A stretch of DNA of 23,386 bases from Chara braunii (Eukaryota; Streptophyta; Charophyceae; Charales; Characeae): contig BFEA01000454.1 in NCBI GenBank assembly GCA_003427395.1, positions 1,172,899 through 1,196,284 on the forward strand, read 5' to 3'. Under the pieces are notes generated by a model, which did no database searches, was not told where the DNA came from, and worked only from the letters and a program-made list of their open reading frames with translations. Below are positions 1-10,545 of the stretch, piece after piece. The translations under genes and the position numbers were made by a program. Position 1 is the first letter of the stretch. Each line of letters begins with the position of its first letter.

Positions 1-13
1 AGAGAAAAAAAAA

Positions 14-64
<51 letters not shown>

Positions 65-72
65 AAAAAAAA
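1..72. repeat. (A)n/(GA)n microsatellite
   Basis: Simple-sequence tract made of A runs flanking a perfect GA dinucleotide run. It sits at the window edge, so its full length is unknown. No coding potential. Confidence 0.9.
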
Positions 73-244
73 GCTCCTACTCCTAATCAATATCATCCTC
101 TATCTATCCTCACCACCCTACCTACGGTTCTCCTTCTATGCCCTTCAAGTTGCTTCTTTGCGCCCCCTTGGTAATGGCCCCTGGTGGGTGAATGGGGTGA
201 AGAGGGAGGGGGTGCGAGGTGGAGGATGGTTGAAGAGAATGGGG

Positions 245-990
245 GAGGAAGATGGCATGGGGTGGTTCGCTATGGCGAATAGGTGAAGAAGATGGAGGTG
301 TGAGGTGGATGGCTATGGCGGATGGGTGAAGAAGATGGAGGAGAGAGATGCTGTGAGGCGGATGGCTATGGTGGATGGTCGAAGAAGGTGAAGGATGGGG
401 ATGGTGTGAGGTGGACGGCTATGGTGGATGGGTGAAGGAGATGGAGGAGGAAGATGGTGCGAGGTGGATGNCTATGGCGGATGGGTGAAGAAGATGGAGG
501 AGAGAGATGGTGTGAGGCGGATGGCTATGGTGGATGGTCGAAGAAGGTGAAGGAGGGGGATGGTGTGAGGTGGATGGCTATGGTGGATGGGTGAAGAAGA
601 TGGAGGAGGAAGATGGTGCAAGGTGGATGACTATAACGGATGGGTGAAGAAGATGTAGGAGGGAGATGGTGTGAGGTGCATGGCTATGGTGGATGAGTGA
701 GGAAGAGGAAGGGGGAGGGTGGTGCGAGGTGGTTGGCTATGGTGGATGGGTGAAGAAGAAGGAGGTGTGAGGTGGATGGCTATGGCGGATGGGTGAAAAA
801 GATGGAGGGAGGGAGAGGATGCGAGGCGGACGACTATAGCGGATGGTCGAAGAAAGTGAAGGAGGGGGATGGTGTGAGGCGGATGGCTATGGCGGATGGG
901 TGAAGGGGATGGAGGAAGAAGCTGATGCGAGGTGGATGGCTATGGCGGATGGGTGAAGAAGATGGAGGAGGGAGATGGTGTGAGGTGGTC
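245..990. repeat. 53-bp G-rich minisatellite, about 14 copies
   Basis: A unit built around ggctatggcggatgggtgaa followed by a GAAGATGGAGGA-type segment recurs about every 53 bp. Anchors lie near 311, 364, 417, 470 and 523 and continue to about 938; some units are shorter, near 40 bp. The strand is strongly G-over-C skewed. Units differ by substitutions and small indels, as in an ageing tandem array. An N sits at 471. The minus-strand open frame at 834-1055 is a by-product of the missing stops in this composition. Confidence 0.85.
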
Positions 991-1716
991 GATCCTTTCG
1001 TCCTACTCCACGCATCTGGCTTTGTCCCTAGGTTTCTCTTTGCCCCGGTCTTCAAACCTTCAGATTCTCAGTACTAGTTCTACAATAGGTATGTAGAAAG
1101 CACAGACTTTGCACAGAAACACAGATTTCAGAAAACACAGTTTTTGCAGATCTCCGGATCTGCAGATTTTGACGCTTTTGCCAATTTTGCCTAAGGAGAA
1201 GAGCCGAAAAACACAGACTTGCATTTCCCAGCCTAAATGAAGTCAGAATCAATCAAATTTTGGTGGGCTCTCTGTCTGTGCCCTATGGAAGCATCCTACC
1301 AAGTTTCGTCGGATTCCATCGTCGTTTGCCCCTACTTGCTGTTTTCGGGCGCCGTCCGGACCCCGAGGAGAACAGTTCGGTAAAGTTCATTTCCCGTTTT
1401 TGCAAGAAAATGGACTCAGATGACCTGCAGGTTCTGCAGGTCATCTGTTTATACCTAGGATATGAGGTCAGAGCAGTCCCAACCCTCATACTCTTGGTTT
1501 GGCGGAACTTGGCCAGAGTGCCCCCTGACGGCATTGACCCCTTGGTCCTATTTTCGGACCGGCCCGTGCCCCGGTGGTCAGCAACAACAGTCCTACCAAT
1601 GAAACAATCATTTTTTTTCCTTGATTTTTACTTACCGAGTTCGATTAGAACACGAGGGGGTCTCGATGGCGCATGTGCGTGCCAAGTCCACTAGTTAAGG
1701 GTGAATCAGACTATCA
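991..1716. other. Non-coding, mostly unique stretch
   Basis: No repeat period and no recognisable protein. Short open frames exist on both strands (the longest 144 codons on plus from 1260) but they have no domain-like composition and overlap one another. The only structure seen is the hairpin at 1417-1447. Base composition is more balanced than in the arrays on either side. Confidence 0.5.
1417..1447. repeat. Perfect 14-bp inverted repeat, 3-nt loop
   Basis: Left arm 1417-1430 (cagatgacctgcag) is the exact reverse complement of right arm 1434-1447, separated by gtt. It can form a stable hairpin in DNA or RNA. No terminator-like T run follows and no gene is attached to it. Confidence 0.8.
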
Positions 1717-3275
1717 CCGGGCGCATGAATTTGTCAAAGGAAGAATGTGTTTAGTGAGAACACACGCGTCTGAGCAGCGGAACAGCCAGACGTGAATCAG
1801 ACAATTACCAAATGTATTAACTTGACAAAGTAAGAGTGTGACTAATGAGAACTCATGCACGTGAGCAGTAGGACAGCCAAGTGTGAATCCGAACATTAGC
1901 AAAGGCATGAACTTGACAAAGTGAGGGTGTGAGTAGTAAGAACACATGCATGTGAGTAGTGGAACAACCTAGTGTGAAACGGAACATAACCAAAGGCATG
2001 AACTTGACAAAGTGAGGGTGCGAGCAGTGAGAACACATGCATGCGAGTTGTAGAACAACCTAGTGTAAAACGGAACACTACCAAAGGCATGAACTTGACA
2101 AAGTGAGGGTGGAACTAGCGAGACCACATGCACATGAACAGTAGAAAAACCAAGTGAGAATCGAAACATTACCAAATGCACGAACTTAACAAAACGAAGG
2201 TGTGAGTAGTGAGAACACATGTACATGAGTAATAGAACAGCCAAGTGTGAATCGGAACACTACCAAGTGCATGAACTTAACGAAATGACGGTGTGATTAG
2301 TGAGAACACATGTACATGAGTAATAGAACAGCCAAGTGTGAATCGGAACACTACCAAATGCATAAACTTGACATAATGAAGGTGCGAGTAGTGAGAACAC
2401 ATGTACATGGGTAATAAAACAACCAAGTGTGAATTGGAACACCACCAAGTGTATAAACTTAACAAAATGAAGGTGTGAGTAGTGAGAACACATGTACATG
2501 TGTAATAGAAGAACCAAGTGCGAATCGGAACACTACCAAATGCATGAAAGTAACAAAATGAACGTGTGAGTAGTGAAAACGCATGTACATGAGTAAGGGA
2601 ACAGCCAAGCATAAAATGGAACACTACCAAATGCATGAACTTGACAAAGTGAGGGTGAAACTAGTGAGAACACATGCATATGAGTAATAGAACAGCCAAG
2701 TGTAAAGCGAAACACTACCAAATGCATGAACTTGACAAAGTGAGGGTGGAACTAGTAAGACCACATGCATATGAACAGTAAAACAACCAAGTGTGAATCG
2801 GAACACTACCAAATGCATGAACTTGTCAAACCGAGGGTGGAACTAGCGAGAACACATACACATGAATAGTAGAACAATCAAGTGAGCATCATAACACTAC
2901 GAAATGCATGAACTTGACAAAATGAAAGTGTGAGTAGTGAGAACACATGTACATGAGTAATAGAACATCCAAGTGTGAATTGAAACTGTTACACTACCAA
3001 GTGCATGAACTTGACAAAATGAAGGTGTGAGTAGTGAGACAACATGTACATGAGTAATAGAACAGCCAAGTGTGAATCGGAACACTACCAAATGCATGAA
3101 CTTGACAAAATGAAGATGTGAGTAGTGGGAACACATGTACATGAGTAATAGAACAACCAAGTGTGAATCGAAACACTACCAAGTGCATGAACTTGACAAA
3201 ATAGAGGTGTGAGTAGTGAGAATACATGTACATGAGCAATAAAACAGCCAAGTATGAAACGAAACACTACCACGT
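1717..3275. repeat. 91-bp satellite array, about 17 copies
   Basis: The segment catgaacttgacaaa recurs near 1724, 1816, 1908, 1999, 2090, 2182, 2273, 2364, 2454, 2545, 2637, 2728, 2819, 2910, 3007, 3098 and 3189, a spacing of 91-92 bp. The rest of each unit carries a gaacacatg..acatgagtaatag part and a ccaagtgtgaatcggaacac part. One unit near 2983-2990 is about 7 bp longer. The array is head-to-tail without spacers. Because 91 is not a multiple of three, the many overlapping minus-strand open frames are frame-rotated readings of the repeat, not genes. Confidence 0.95.
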
Positions 3276-3545
3276 GAGGGATGAGCTATGCATGTGAGTG
3301 AGACTTGCTCAAACACATGCTTGAAGCTGATGAATGGAACCAAGCATGAAACAGAATGTCATCATGTGAGAGTTCAGCCATGCATGTGAGTGAGACTTAC
3401 TCAAACACATGCTTGTAGCTCATGAATGCAACCAAGCATGAAACGGAATGTCATCATGTGAGAGTTGAGTCATGCATGTGAGTGAGACTTGCTCAAACAC
3501 ATGCTTGTAGCTCATGAATGCAACAAAGCATGAAACAGAATGTCA
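3276..3545. repeat. Diverged 91-bp satellite variant, 3 copies
   Basis: The motif gtgagtgagactt recurs near 3294, 3385 and 3477, keeping the 91-92-bp spacing of the previous array but with a different internal sequence. The part reading ccaagcatgaaac..aatgtcatcatgtga still resembles the ccaagtgtgaa..aacactacca part of the upstream unit. This makes it a related subfamily and not an independent insertion. Confidence 0.85.
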
Positions 3546-3589
3546 TTATATGATAAAATTGAGCAAAGTAGGTAAAAAAAATAATCAAA

Positions 3590-4760
3590 ACATTACGAAG
3601 CATGAACAAGAGTTGTGATTTGCTCCTGAGTGACAAAGTGGAGAGAAATTGGGAAAAGAGTGTGTGAAACTCACTCAAATGCATGAAATCACAAGGAGGG
3701 GAAGTGGCGATTTACATGGGAGTGAAGCAATGGACTAAAACAAGAGACAATTATCATCAAAACACTAGATTAAGCATAGACAAGTGTTGAGATTTGCTCC
3801 TAAGTGAAGAAGTGGAGAGAAAGTGAGAAAAGAGTGAGTGAAACTCACTCAAATGCATGAAATCACAAGGGGGGAAGTGGGGCTTCACATGGGAGTGGAG
3901 AAGCGGACTAAACAAGGGGCAATCATCATCAAAACACTAGCTGAAGCAAAAACAAGAGTTGCGATTCACACCTAAGTGGAGAAATTGAGAGAAAGTGAGA
4001 AGAGTGAGTGAAACCCCCTCAAATGCATGAAATCACAAGGGGGGAAGTGACACTTCACATGGGAGTGGAGAAACGGACTAAGCAAGAGACAATCATTATC
4101 AAAACACTTGCTCAAGCAAAAACAAGAGTCGCGATTTCCATCTAAGTGGAGAAATAGAGAGAAAGTGATAAAAGAGTGAGTGAACTCACTCAAAAGCTTG
4201 AAATCACAAGGGGGGAAGTGACACTTCACATGGGAGTGAAACAATTGACTAAAACAAGAGGCAATCATCATCAAAATACTAGATTAAGCATAGACAAGTG
4301 TCGCGATTTGCTCCTAAGTGAAAAAGTGGAGAGAAAGTGAGAAAAGCGTGAGTGAAACTCACTCAAATGCATAAAATCACAAGGGGGTAAGTGACGTTTC
4401 ACATGGGAGTGGAGAAACGGACTAAACAAGAGGCAATCATCATCAAAACACTAGCTCAGGCAAAAACAAGAGTTGTGATTTTCACCTAAATGGAGAAATG
4501 GGGAGAAAGTAAGAAAAGAGTGAGTGAAACTCACTCAAATACATGAAATCGCAAGGGGGGAAGTGACGCTTCACATGGGAGTGGAGAAACGGACTAAACA
4601 AGAGGCAATCATCATCGAAACACTAACTCAAGCAAAAACAAGATTTACGATTTGCACCTAAGTGAAAAAATGGAGAGAAATTAAGAAAAAAGTGAGTGAA
4701 ACTTACTCAAATGCATGAAATCACAAGGGGGGAAGTGACGATTCTCATGGGAGTGGAGAA
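3590..4760. repeat. 171-bp tandem repeat, 7 copies
   Basis: The motif atgaaatcacaagg recurs near 3684, 3857, 4027, 4198, 4370, 4542 and 4713, a spacing of 170-173 bp. Most units contain a short dyad, gagtgagt-gaa-actcactc (for example 3832-3850). The subsequence around gtgagtgaaactcactcaaa resembles part of the adjoining 91-bp variant, so the three arrays appear related. No coding function. Confidence 0.95.
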
Positions 4761-4839
4761 AGAGCCCATGGGGAGACCATTACTAGTGAAAAGGCTCCCT
4801 ACCACCTACTCTAAGCTTCAGAAGGTTCCTATGGAGAGA

Positions 4840-5090
4840 GAGGCAGTGAAGAAGAGAGAAAGAGAGTGTAGATGAGAGACCTTTGGAGGGGTAGGAGAAA
4901 GAAGATGAGAGGAGGGAGATGATGATGAAGAAGAAAAAAAAAAAAAAAAAAAAAAAAAGAAGAAGGAAAAAAAAAAAAAAAAAAAAAGAAGGAAAAAAAA
5001 AAAAAAAAAAAAAGGGGAAGGAAAAAAAAAAAAAAAAAAAAGAAGAAGAAGATGGAGAAGGAGAAGAAAAAGAGGTAGAAGAAGAGTATT
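4840..5090. repeat. Low-complexity purine tract (A runs, GAA/GA)
   Basis: From 4927 to 5052 every plus-strand base is a purine (126 nt), with several A runs of roughly 20-25 bases broken by GAAG and GGGG. Its flanks are also GA-rich. The open frames here are poly-Lys/Glu on plus and poly-Phe on minus, which is composition only. Lengths of the A runs are likely unreliable in a short-read assembly. Confidence 0.9.
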
Positions 5091-5886
5091 CTTCTTTCCA
5101 CTCACCTCCTTAGTCTTTTGGAGTTGGAGCACCAATCTTGATGAAGCCTCCTCCTTCCTTGCACAAGTGTCACCTTAGCTATGGCTTTCTCCTTCCTCAA
5201 ACACTTCTCTCCTTTCCCTCTTAAGCTCACCCAAGTTTTTGCAAGCTCCTTCCACTATGACTATGGAGTCCTCCCCTCTAGAAGAGTCAATGAGACTCTC
5301 TCTAACCTTTCCTCCTTTCCCATAGCCTGGGGGCTATGGTGGATCACCTCCCTAGGCCAGCCTCACTACCACTATCCTCTAGGGCTCCCTCCACTAGTCC
5401 ACAGTCTCTTCTAAGCTCCCAAGCTGGCAGGGGTTCCCCTCTTCTCTCTCCAAGTGAGGGAAGTGCTCCTATGAGTTAACTTGGGCAGCATGGGCGCACC
5501 TCATGCAAATGTGAGTGTAGCGGACTGAATCCTCAACTTATGTAGGCTGAAACCAACACTCCGACCAGCCCATGGGCCTCCCCATGTACCTTGAGGTGAA
5601 CCGAGGTACCCCCAAGGCAAAATTTCACCACTAGGCCCTTCCGGAGGTACCCTGGCCTTATTTTGGCCAAGTACATGCAGTCCAAGTGGTTGGTACCAAC
5701 CCAGATTGCCTCTTGGCCTCCTTCAGCCTCTTTTTCATTTCCAAAATGTTTCCCCTTTGGTCCTAATGCCCAATGGGCAACCTCACTTGAGAGAAAAAGG
5801 CCTAGTGGGTCTTTTTTTCAATTTTTTCAGTTTCTACCCCATTTTTGGTAGGCCGAGGTATTTCCTCATACCTCGGTGCCTTTTCA

Positions 5887-5913
5887 GCCTTGGATCTGGC
5901 TAAGATCCAAGGC
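5887..5913. repeat. 11-bp perfect inverted repeat, 5-nt loop
   Basis: Arms gccttggatct and agatccaaggc flank ggcta. It shares the GGATCT/AGATCC core with the dyad at 6129-6153, so both may derive from one element. Confidence 0.75.
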
Positions 5914-6128
5914 CAACAATATTTCGGGCCACCCCCAAATAGTGATTGCTTTAAATTTGAGCTCCTAAGTCCACTTTTTCAATTTTTGGTGCATCTGACC
6001 CTCCGTTTGGGCCAAAAGCACAGTTTTGTCTTTTTCTCTCTTTTGTTTCTTTCCATTTTTGGCTGCCAACTCATTCTGGAGTAAGCCGTTTGAGTAGGCC
6101 TCCCCAAAAACGACCATATTCACTGCTC

Positions 6129-6153
6129 CATGGATCTGAATCTCAGATCCATG
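6129..6153. repeat. 11-bp perfect inverted repeat, 3-nt loop
   Basis: Arms catggatctga and tcagatccatg flank atc. Similar in core sequence to the dyad at 5887-5913. Confidence 0.75.
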
Positions 6154-6285
6154 ACCCAAAAGAAAACCGGTCATTTTCTTTTTGTTTTTTCTCTCATTTT
6201 TCCCTTTTTAATTCAGATTTTATGAAGATATTGTCCCAAGGGCCATATCTCTGCATTCCGGAGTTCCCTCCTTGAATCTTGGAGG

Positions 6286-6900
6286 GATGACGTCACAGTA
6301 GGGACCTGCCAGTCCCTACTGTGCAGGTCCCAATTGGCTGGCACATTCTCCTCCGCTCTGTTCTCCCCCTTTGTCTCATTCTCCCTCCATTTTCTATCAT
6401 TTTTCTTTTTTTTTCTTTTATTTATCATGTGATAAGTTTCAAGTAGCTGTTGATCCATTTTCGAGGCCAGAGACCCTCATTCATGGCCAGATTCAGACTC
6501 GGCGGTTGACCGTTGTATCTCGGATTACAATAATAACACCCGCATGCTCATAGGGGGCTCCATCTTGCCTCCGTTAGTCCCAATTTTGAGCCCCCTTTGC
6601 CCGATTTTCTTTGGGCAACCTTTTTTTTGTGTTGAGTCACTTAGAGCTCTATTTTCTCATGCCTAGCTAGTCCGAGATATCTCGGACTGCTGGGCCACCC
6701 TTCCACCATTATTATTTTGTTTTTTTTCCTCTTACGGTCCTCCCTCTTGATCCCACTGGTGCTTGCACTAGTGATGCTAATATCTTCCACCGTCTAGATT
6801 TTGATTTTGACGATGCCGATTACTTTGCGTGTTCATCCCTCTTGTTGGATCATAGTTACCTTGGGACAACTCAAGTACCCGCCACTTTCTTCCGTACTAG
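6286..6900. repeat. Copy A of a diverged ~600-bp direct duplication
   Basis: Several anchors recur about 1442-1452 bp downstream in the same order. The hairpin cagtagggacctgccag at 6297 matches 7749. The string gttgtatctcgga at 6511 matches 7953. The string gcttgcacta at 6761 matches 8205. The ttgggac..ccgccactt segment at about 6862 matches about 8307. The copies are clearly diverged. This copy has a perfect 12-bp hairpin (6294-6305/6312-6323) that overlaps a TGACGTCA palindrome at 6288-6295. Confidence 0.7.
6669..6688. repeat. 20-bp perfect palindrome
   Basis: agtccgagat is followed directly by its reverse complement, with no loop. The half-site TCTCGGACT recurs at about 7222, 7383 and 7965, and a variant (tctcggatt) lies near 6517, usually next to GCAGTCCG-like sequence. 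It is therefore a recurring motif of this region. Confidence 0.8.
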
Positions 6901-7204
6901 TTCCGTTTTCTTGTCCCGCCTGTAGTCCCGCCGACGCATGTCCTGTTTTTCGACTATTTGTATTTGGACTCATTTAGTCCCCGACAACGTCACGGATGAC
7001 GTTCCATTTTTATTTTTGAGTCTCCTTGTCCTTGTTGGTTCCAATATCTCCTCCTCAAGTGCCTCATGTGTGCCGATTATTCTTGGCCGCGAGATCTCAT
7101 CTTACGGTTGCCGTTTACCGTCTTTATTTGCCTCATGTCGAAATCTATTTTTTCTATTATTTTGGGTTTGTCATGACTCATTTTTTCCTTGGCCTAGGCA
7201 TCCT

Positions 7205-7560
7205 TATGCAGTCCGTTATTTCTCGGACTGCGACTATGGTCATTTTCCTAGTCGCATAGCTTCACAACTTGCCCCAAACTGAAATAAAATTAAGCGCTCA
7301 ATTTTCAAGTGCATCCGGGCTCAATATTGATCCTGGATGCACCTAAAACATGTGTTTTCTCTTCCCCATGCAGTCGGTTGTAACTCGGACTGCAATGGGG
7401 GTTAATTTCCTAGCCACATTGCCTCACAACCCACAACTAAAAGAAAAAAAACGGTTAACTTTCAAGTGCATCTGGGCTCAATATTGGCTCCGGATGCACC
7501 TAAAACATGCGTTTCTCCTCCCCCATGTAGTCCGTTGTATTTCGGTTGCATGAGGCCTTA
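7205..7560. repeat. ~160-bp tandem repeat, two and a fraction copies
   Basis: Units start with gcagtccgtt..ctcggactgc near 7208, 7370 and 7529. They also share cacaac, tcaagtgcatc and ggctcaatattg, then a ggatgcacctaaaacatg segment. The first unit has an 8-bp dyad (7208-7215/7224-7231). Non-coding. Confidence 0.8.
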
Positions 7561-7741
7561 ATTTTTCTTGATTTTCGCTGCAAAATCAAGATAAAATCAA
7601 GATAAAATCAAGGTCCGTTGCAGCCACTATATTCCAGAATTTATTTGGTCACGAATGTATCTCCCCAAGTGACTGTTTTTTACCGTTAAGACCCTTTTCT
7701 CTTATCTTTTCTTTTCTCTTTCTTTTTTCTTTTTCCTCCTT

Positions 7742-8345
7742 TCTTGGACAGTAGGGACCTGCCAGTCCCTACTTGTGGCAGTCCCTACTGACGGCCAACT
7801 CACTCACCCCCTCTCACTCTTTTTGTTTTATTCTCCCACATTTTTCTTTTCTTTTCTTTCTTTTTCTAGCATGCCAAGTGTCAAGTGTCTGTTAAGGCCC
7901 TTTTCTAGGACCTTCCTCTTAGTTTTGACCCTCCTTCTGCCTATGGTGCAGTACGTTGTATCTCGGACTGCAATCATGGCTTCCACATGGTCATGGAAGC
8001 TCCTTTTTACCTCTATTTCTTTCATACAGTAGCCCCTCCTACTCCGATTTTCTCCCGGAGGCCTATTTTTCATATGAAGTTTGTTTTTACTCAATTTTCT
8101 TGAGGGAGGCTGATCCGAGAATTTTCAGATTGCTCTCATGCATCCCACTTCATGTTTCTTTACTTTTTCTTTTCCTTTTGGTCTTCCCGTTTGCTACCAC
8201 TAGTGCTTGCACTAATGGTGCTAATATTTTTGGCCGTCAAGGTCTCGATCTTGACGGTGCATCTTGTTTTAATTGTTTTCCCCCTAATGCCGCTTCACCG
8301 TTTTTCTTGGGACCTTCTCATGTCCCCACCACTTGTCCCGTCGGT
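7742..8345. repeat. Copy B of the diverged direct duplication
   Basis: Matches copy A (6286-6900) at an offset of about 1.44 kb through the anchors given there. The shared order over about 600 bp makes chance similarity unlikely. It contains a second tccctact repeat (cagtccctactg near 7779) next to the hairpin. No coding potential is supported. Confidence 0.7.
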
Positions 8346-8475
8346 GGTCCCGACACTTTATCCCGCCGGTGGCCCCTGACACTTTGTCCCGCCGGTGGTC
8401 TCCGACATTTTATCCCCCCGGTGGTCCTCAACACTTTGTCCCGCCGGTGGTCCCTGACACTTTTTGTCCCAGATA
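8330..8475. repeat. 27-28-bp minisatellite, about 5 copies
   Basis: The unit cccgccggtggtcc plus gacactttgt recurs near 8337, 8365, 8393, 8418 and 8445. The overlapping plus-strand open frames with repeated Ser/Arg/Pro motifs are readings of this array. Confidence 0.9.
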
Positions 8476-8479
8476 CCAT

Positions 8480-9230
8480 TATTTTTACTTAGACTCCTGT
8501 GGTCCTTGGTGCTTTTTCTCAAGGTGTCTCATGTTCTTTTGCCGTCTACCACCCTATGATGACCGCTTTCCCTTGCCTTTTCTTAGGCCTTGCGCGCGCC
8601 GGTTTCTCCGGCTGCAGGGCCTCCAATTCGTGGTTTTCAACTAATTGTTGTAAGCGACCCTAATGTTGGGCCCTTATTTTCTAGCGTCTCACGACCACCA
8701 AAGTCGTCCACCTCCCGACTTCCCTATTCTCTCGTCGTTTGTCGCGCCGCGTCTTGCAAGGTTGACAGCCCCTTGGTCTTTGTCATGCCGAATTTCAATG
8801 GCCCTCCTGGCCTTATGTTATGCCCCTATGCGCCCATGTCCTGTTGCTTACTCGCTAGCCGTTGTCGGTTCTTACTCTCTGCGGTACTCAGCCCAGAGCA
8901 TCATTCCTCGCGGCGGTCCTGTCCTTTGTCTTTTCTTTATTGTGTCCTTATTCCGAATTTCTCTGTCGTGCACAATTTGGCTATATACAGGCTCTCGAGT
9001 GCTGGGATGTTATTCGGGACCCACCGGTCCCGATACATTCCCCCCACTCATTCGCGATATCCTCATCGCGCACCAGCCCTCTGTCAGTAGGGGTCTTGAT
9101 AGGTAGTTAGTTTGTTTGGGTTTTTTTAATCCTTTCCTTGTTTCTTTCCCAGGGTTTATTATGGTCTCCGCTCCTCGGGGCGGACAGGGGTGTGTGCAGG
9201 TCACGCTTTCTTTTTGAGACTTCCTTCAAT
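8480..9230. other. Non-coding stretch, nothing recognised
   Basis: Two plus-strand frames of 147-166 codons overlap here in different phases and are rich in Ser, Pro, Arg, Cys and Leu. Neither shows a domain or an ATG in a convincing context. I see no RNA gene, repeat or mobile-element end. Confidence 0.4.
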
Positions 9231-9231
9231 C

Positions 9232-9505
9232 TTCTTTCGTCTCATTCATCACTCTTGGAGCGTCAAGCCTTCTTTCGTCTCATTCATCACTCTTGGAATA
9301 TTAGACTCATTTCGTCTGATTCATCACTCTTAGAACATCAGACTCCTTTCGTTCGTCTCGTTCATCATTCTTAGAACATCAGACTCCTTTTATCACATTC
9401 ATCACTCTTAGAACATCAGACTTCTTTCGTTTCGTCCATCACTCTTATAACATCAGACTCCTTTCGTCTCGTTCATCACTCTTAGAACATCAGATTCTTT
9501 TCGTT
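9232..9505. repeat. ~38-bp minisatellite, about 7 copies
   Basis: The string catcactctt recurs near 9246, 9285, 9324, 9364, 9402, 9438 and 9476. Between the anchors lie agaacatcagactcctttcgtctc-like sequences. The first two units are more diverged (ggagcgtcaagcc). Non-coding. Confidence 0.9.
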
Positions 9506-9789
9506 TCTCGCCTCTTGCCGCCCATGCTTCTCCCCCGAGCCTTGCCATCCCTAATGCCCTTGGCTGATCTTCCTTTCATCCCATGCCGATCACGTCCCCT
9601 TTTAGACTTCAGTCACCCTCAGTGCTTCTTTCAATTGGCTCTTCGGCCCTTGCCATCCTAGCCTCCTGCCATCCTTTCCCCAATCCTATGCCTGACCAAT
9701 TTTACATGCATTTCTTTCAAGCTATTGCGCGGACTTTTCTTTAGCTCTATTTATTTCACACGCTTATCTTCATTACCAGACCAGGTCCA
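9506..9789. other. Short spacer between two arrays
   Basis: CT-rich sequence with repeated cttgccatcc-like words but no clear period and no gene. The 62-bp array begins just after it. Confidence 0.4.
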
Positions 9790-10545
9790 ATCAATTTCAC
9801 ATGCATCATTCTTCTAGACATCTTGCCAGACCTTTTTCAAGCCCACACAAATTAATTTTATATGCATCTTTCTTCTGGACATCTTGCCAGGCCTTTCTCA
9901 AGCCTACGCAAGTCAATTTTACATGCATCTTTCTTCTGGACATCTTGCCAGATCTTTCTGAAGCCCACGCAAGTTAATTTTACATGCATCTTTCTTGTGG
10001 ATATCTTGCCAGGCCTTTCTCAAGCCCACGCAAGTCAATTTTACGTGCATCTTTCTTCTAGACATCTTGCCAGGCCTTTCTCAAGCCCACGCAAGTCAAT
10101 TTTACGTGCATCTTTCTTCTGGACATCTTGCCAGGCCTCTCTCATGCCCAAGCAAAGTCAATCGCACATGCTTTTCTCTTCTGTACATCTTGCCAAACCT
10201 CTCTCAAACCTCGGCAAAGTCAATTGCACATGCCTTTCTCTTCTGAACATTTTGTCAGACCTTTGTCAAGCCCAAACAAAGTCAATTACACGTCTTTCTT
10301 TTTTAGACATCTTGCCAGGCCTTTCTCAAGCCCAAGCAAAGTCAATTTCACATGCCTTTCTCTTCTGGACATCTTGTCAGACCTTTCTCAAGCCCAAACA
10401 AAATCAATTACACATGCCTTTCTTTTCTACACATCTTACCAGACCCTTCTCAAGCCCAAGCAAAGTTAATTACACATGTCTTTCTTTTCTGGACATCTTG
10501 TCAGGCCTTTCTCAAGCCCAAGCAAAGTCAATTATGCGATTTCTC
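9790..10545. repeat. 62-bp minisatellite, about 12 copies
   Basis: The motif catcttgccag recurs near 9818, 9880, 9941, 10001, 10063, 10124, 10186, 10248, 10308, 10370, 10433 and 10493, a spacing of 60-63 bp. Between them lies a caagcccaagcaaagtcaat..acatgcctttcttttctgga segment. A 232-codon plus-strand frame (9862-10560) runs through it only because the CT-rich unit lacks stops; three units make a 185-nt pseudo-period in the protein. Confidence 0.95.

Larger units (their letters stand above)
5091..6285. other. Pyrimidine-rich non-coding stretch with hairpins
   Basis: No gene could be supported. Several short plus-strand open frames (60-79 codons) overlap each other and reflect the low stop frequency of CT-rich DNA. 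Two perfect 11-bp dyads occur: 5887-5897/5903-5913 and 6129-6139/6143-6153. Both contain the core GGATCT..AGATCC. Confidence 0.5.

Noticed and set aside
1714-3273. Many overlapping minus-strand ORFs of 60-119 codons
   Set aside because: They are frame-rotated readings of the 91-bp satellite; the period is not a multiple of three and the peptides simply repeat.
1717-3275. Regular repeats suggesting a CRISPR array
   Set aside because: Units are contiguous 91-bp tandem copies without unique spacers, in a eukaryotic context.
4818-5135. Poly-Phe/poly-Lys ORFs
   Set aside because: Pure low-complexity translation of A/GA runs.
8152-9110. Plus-strand ORFs up to 178 codons
   Set aside because: Several frames overlap, all Ser/Pro/Arg-rich, partly over the 28-bp minisatellite; no domain and no preferred frame.
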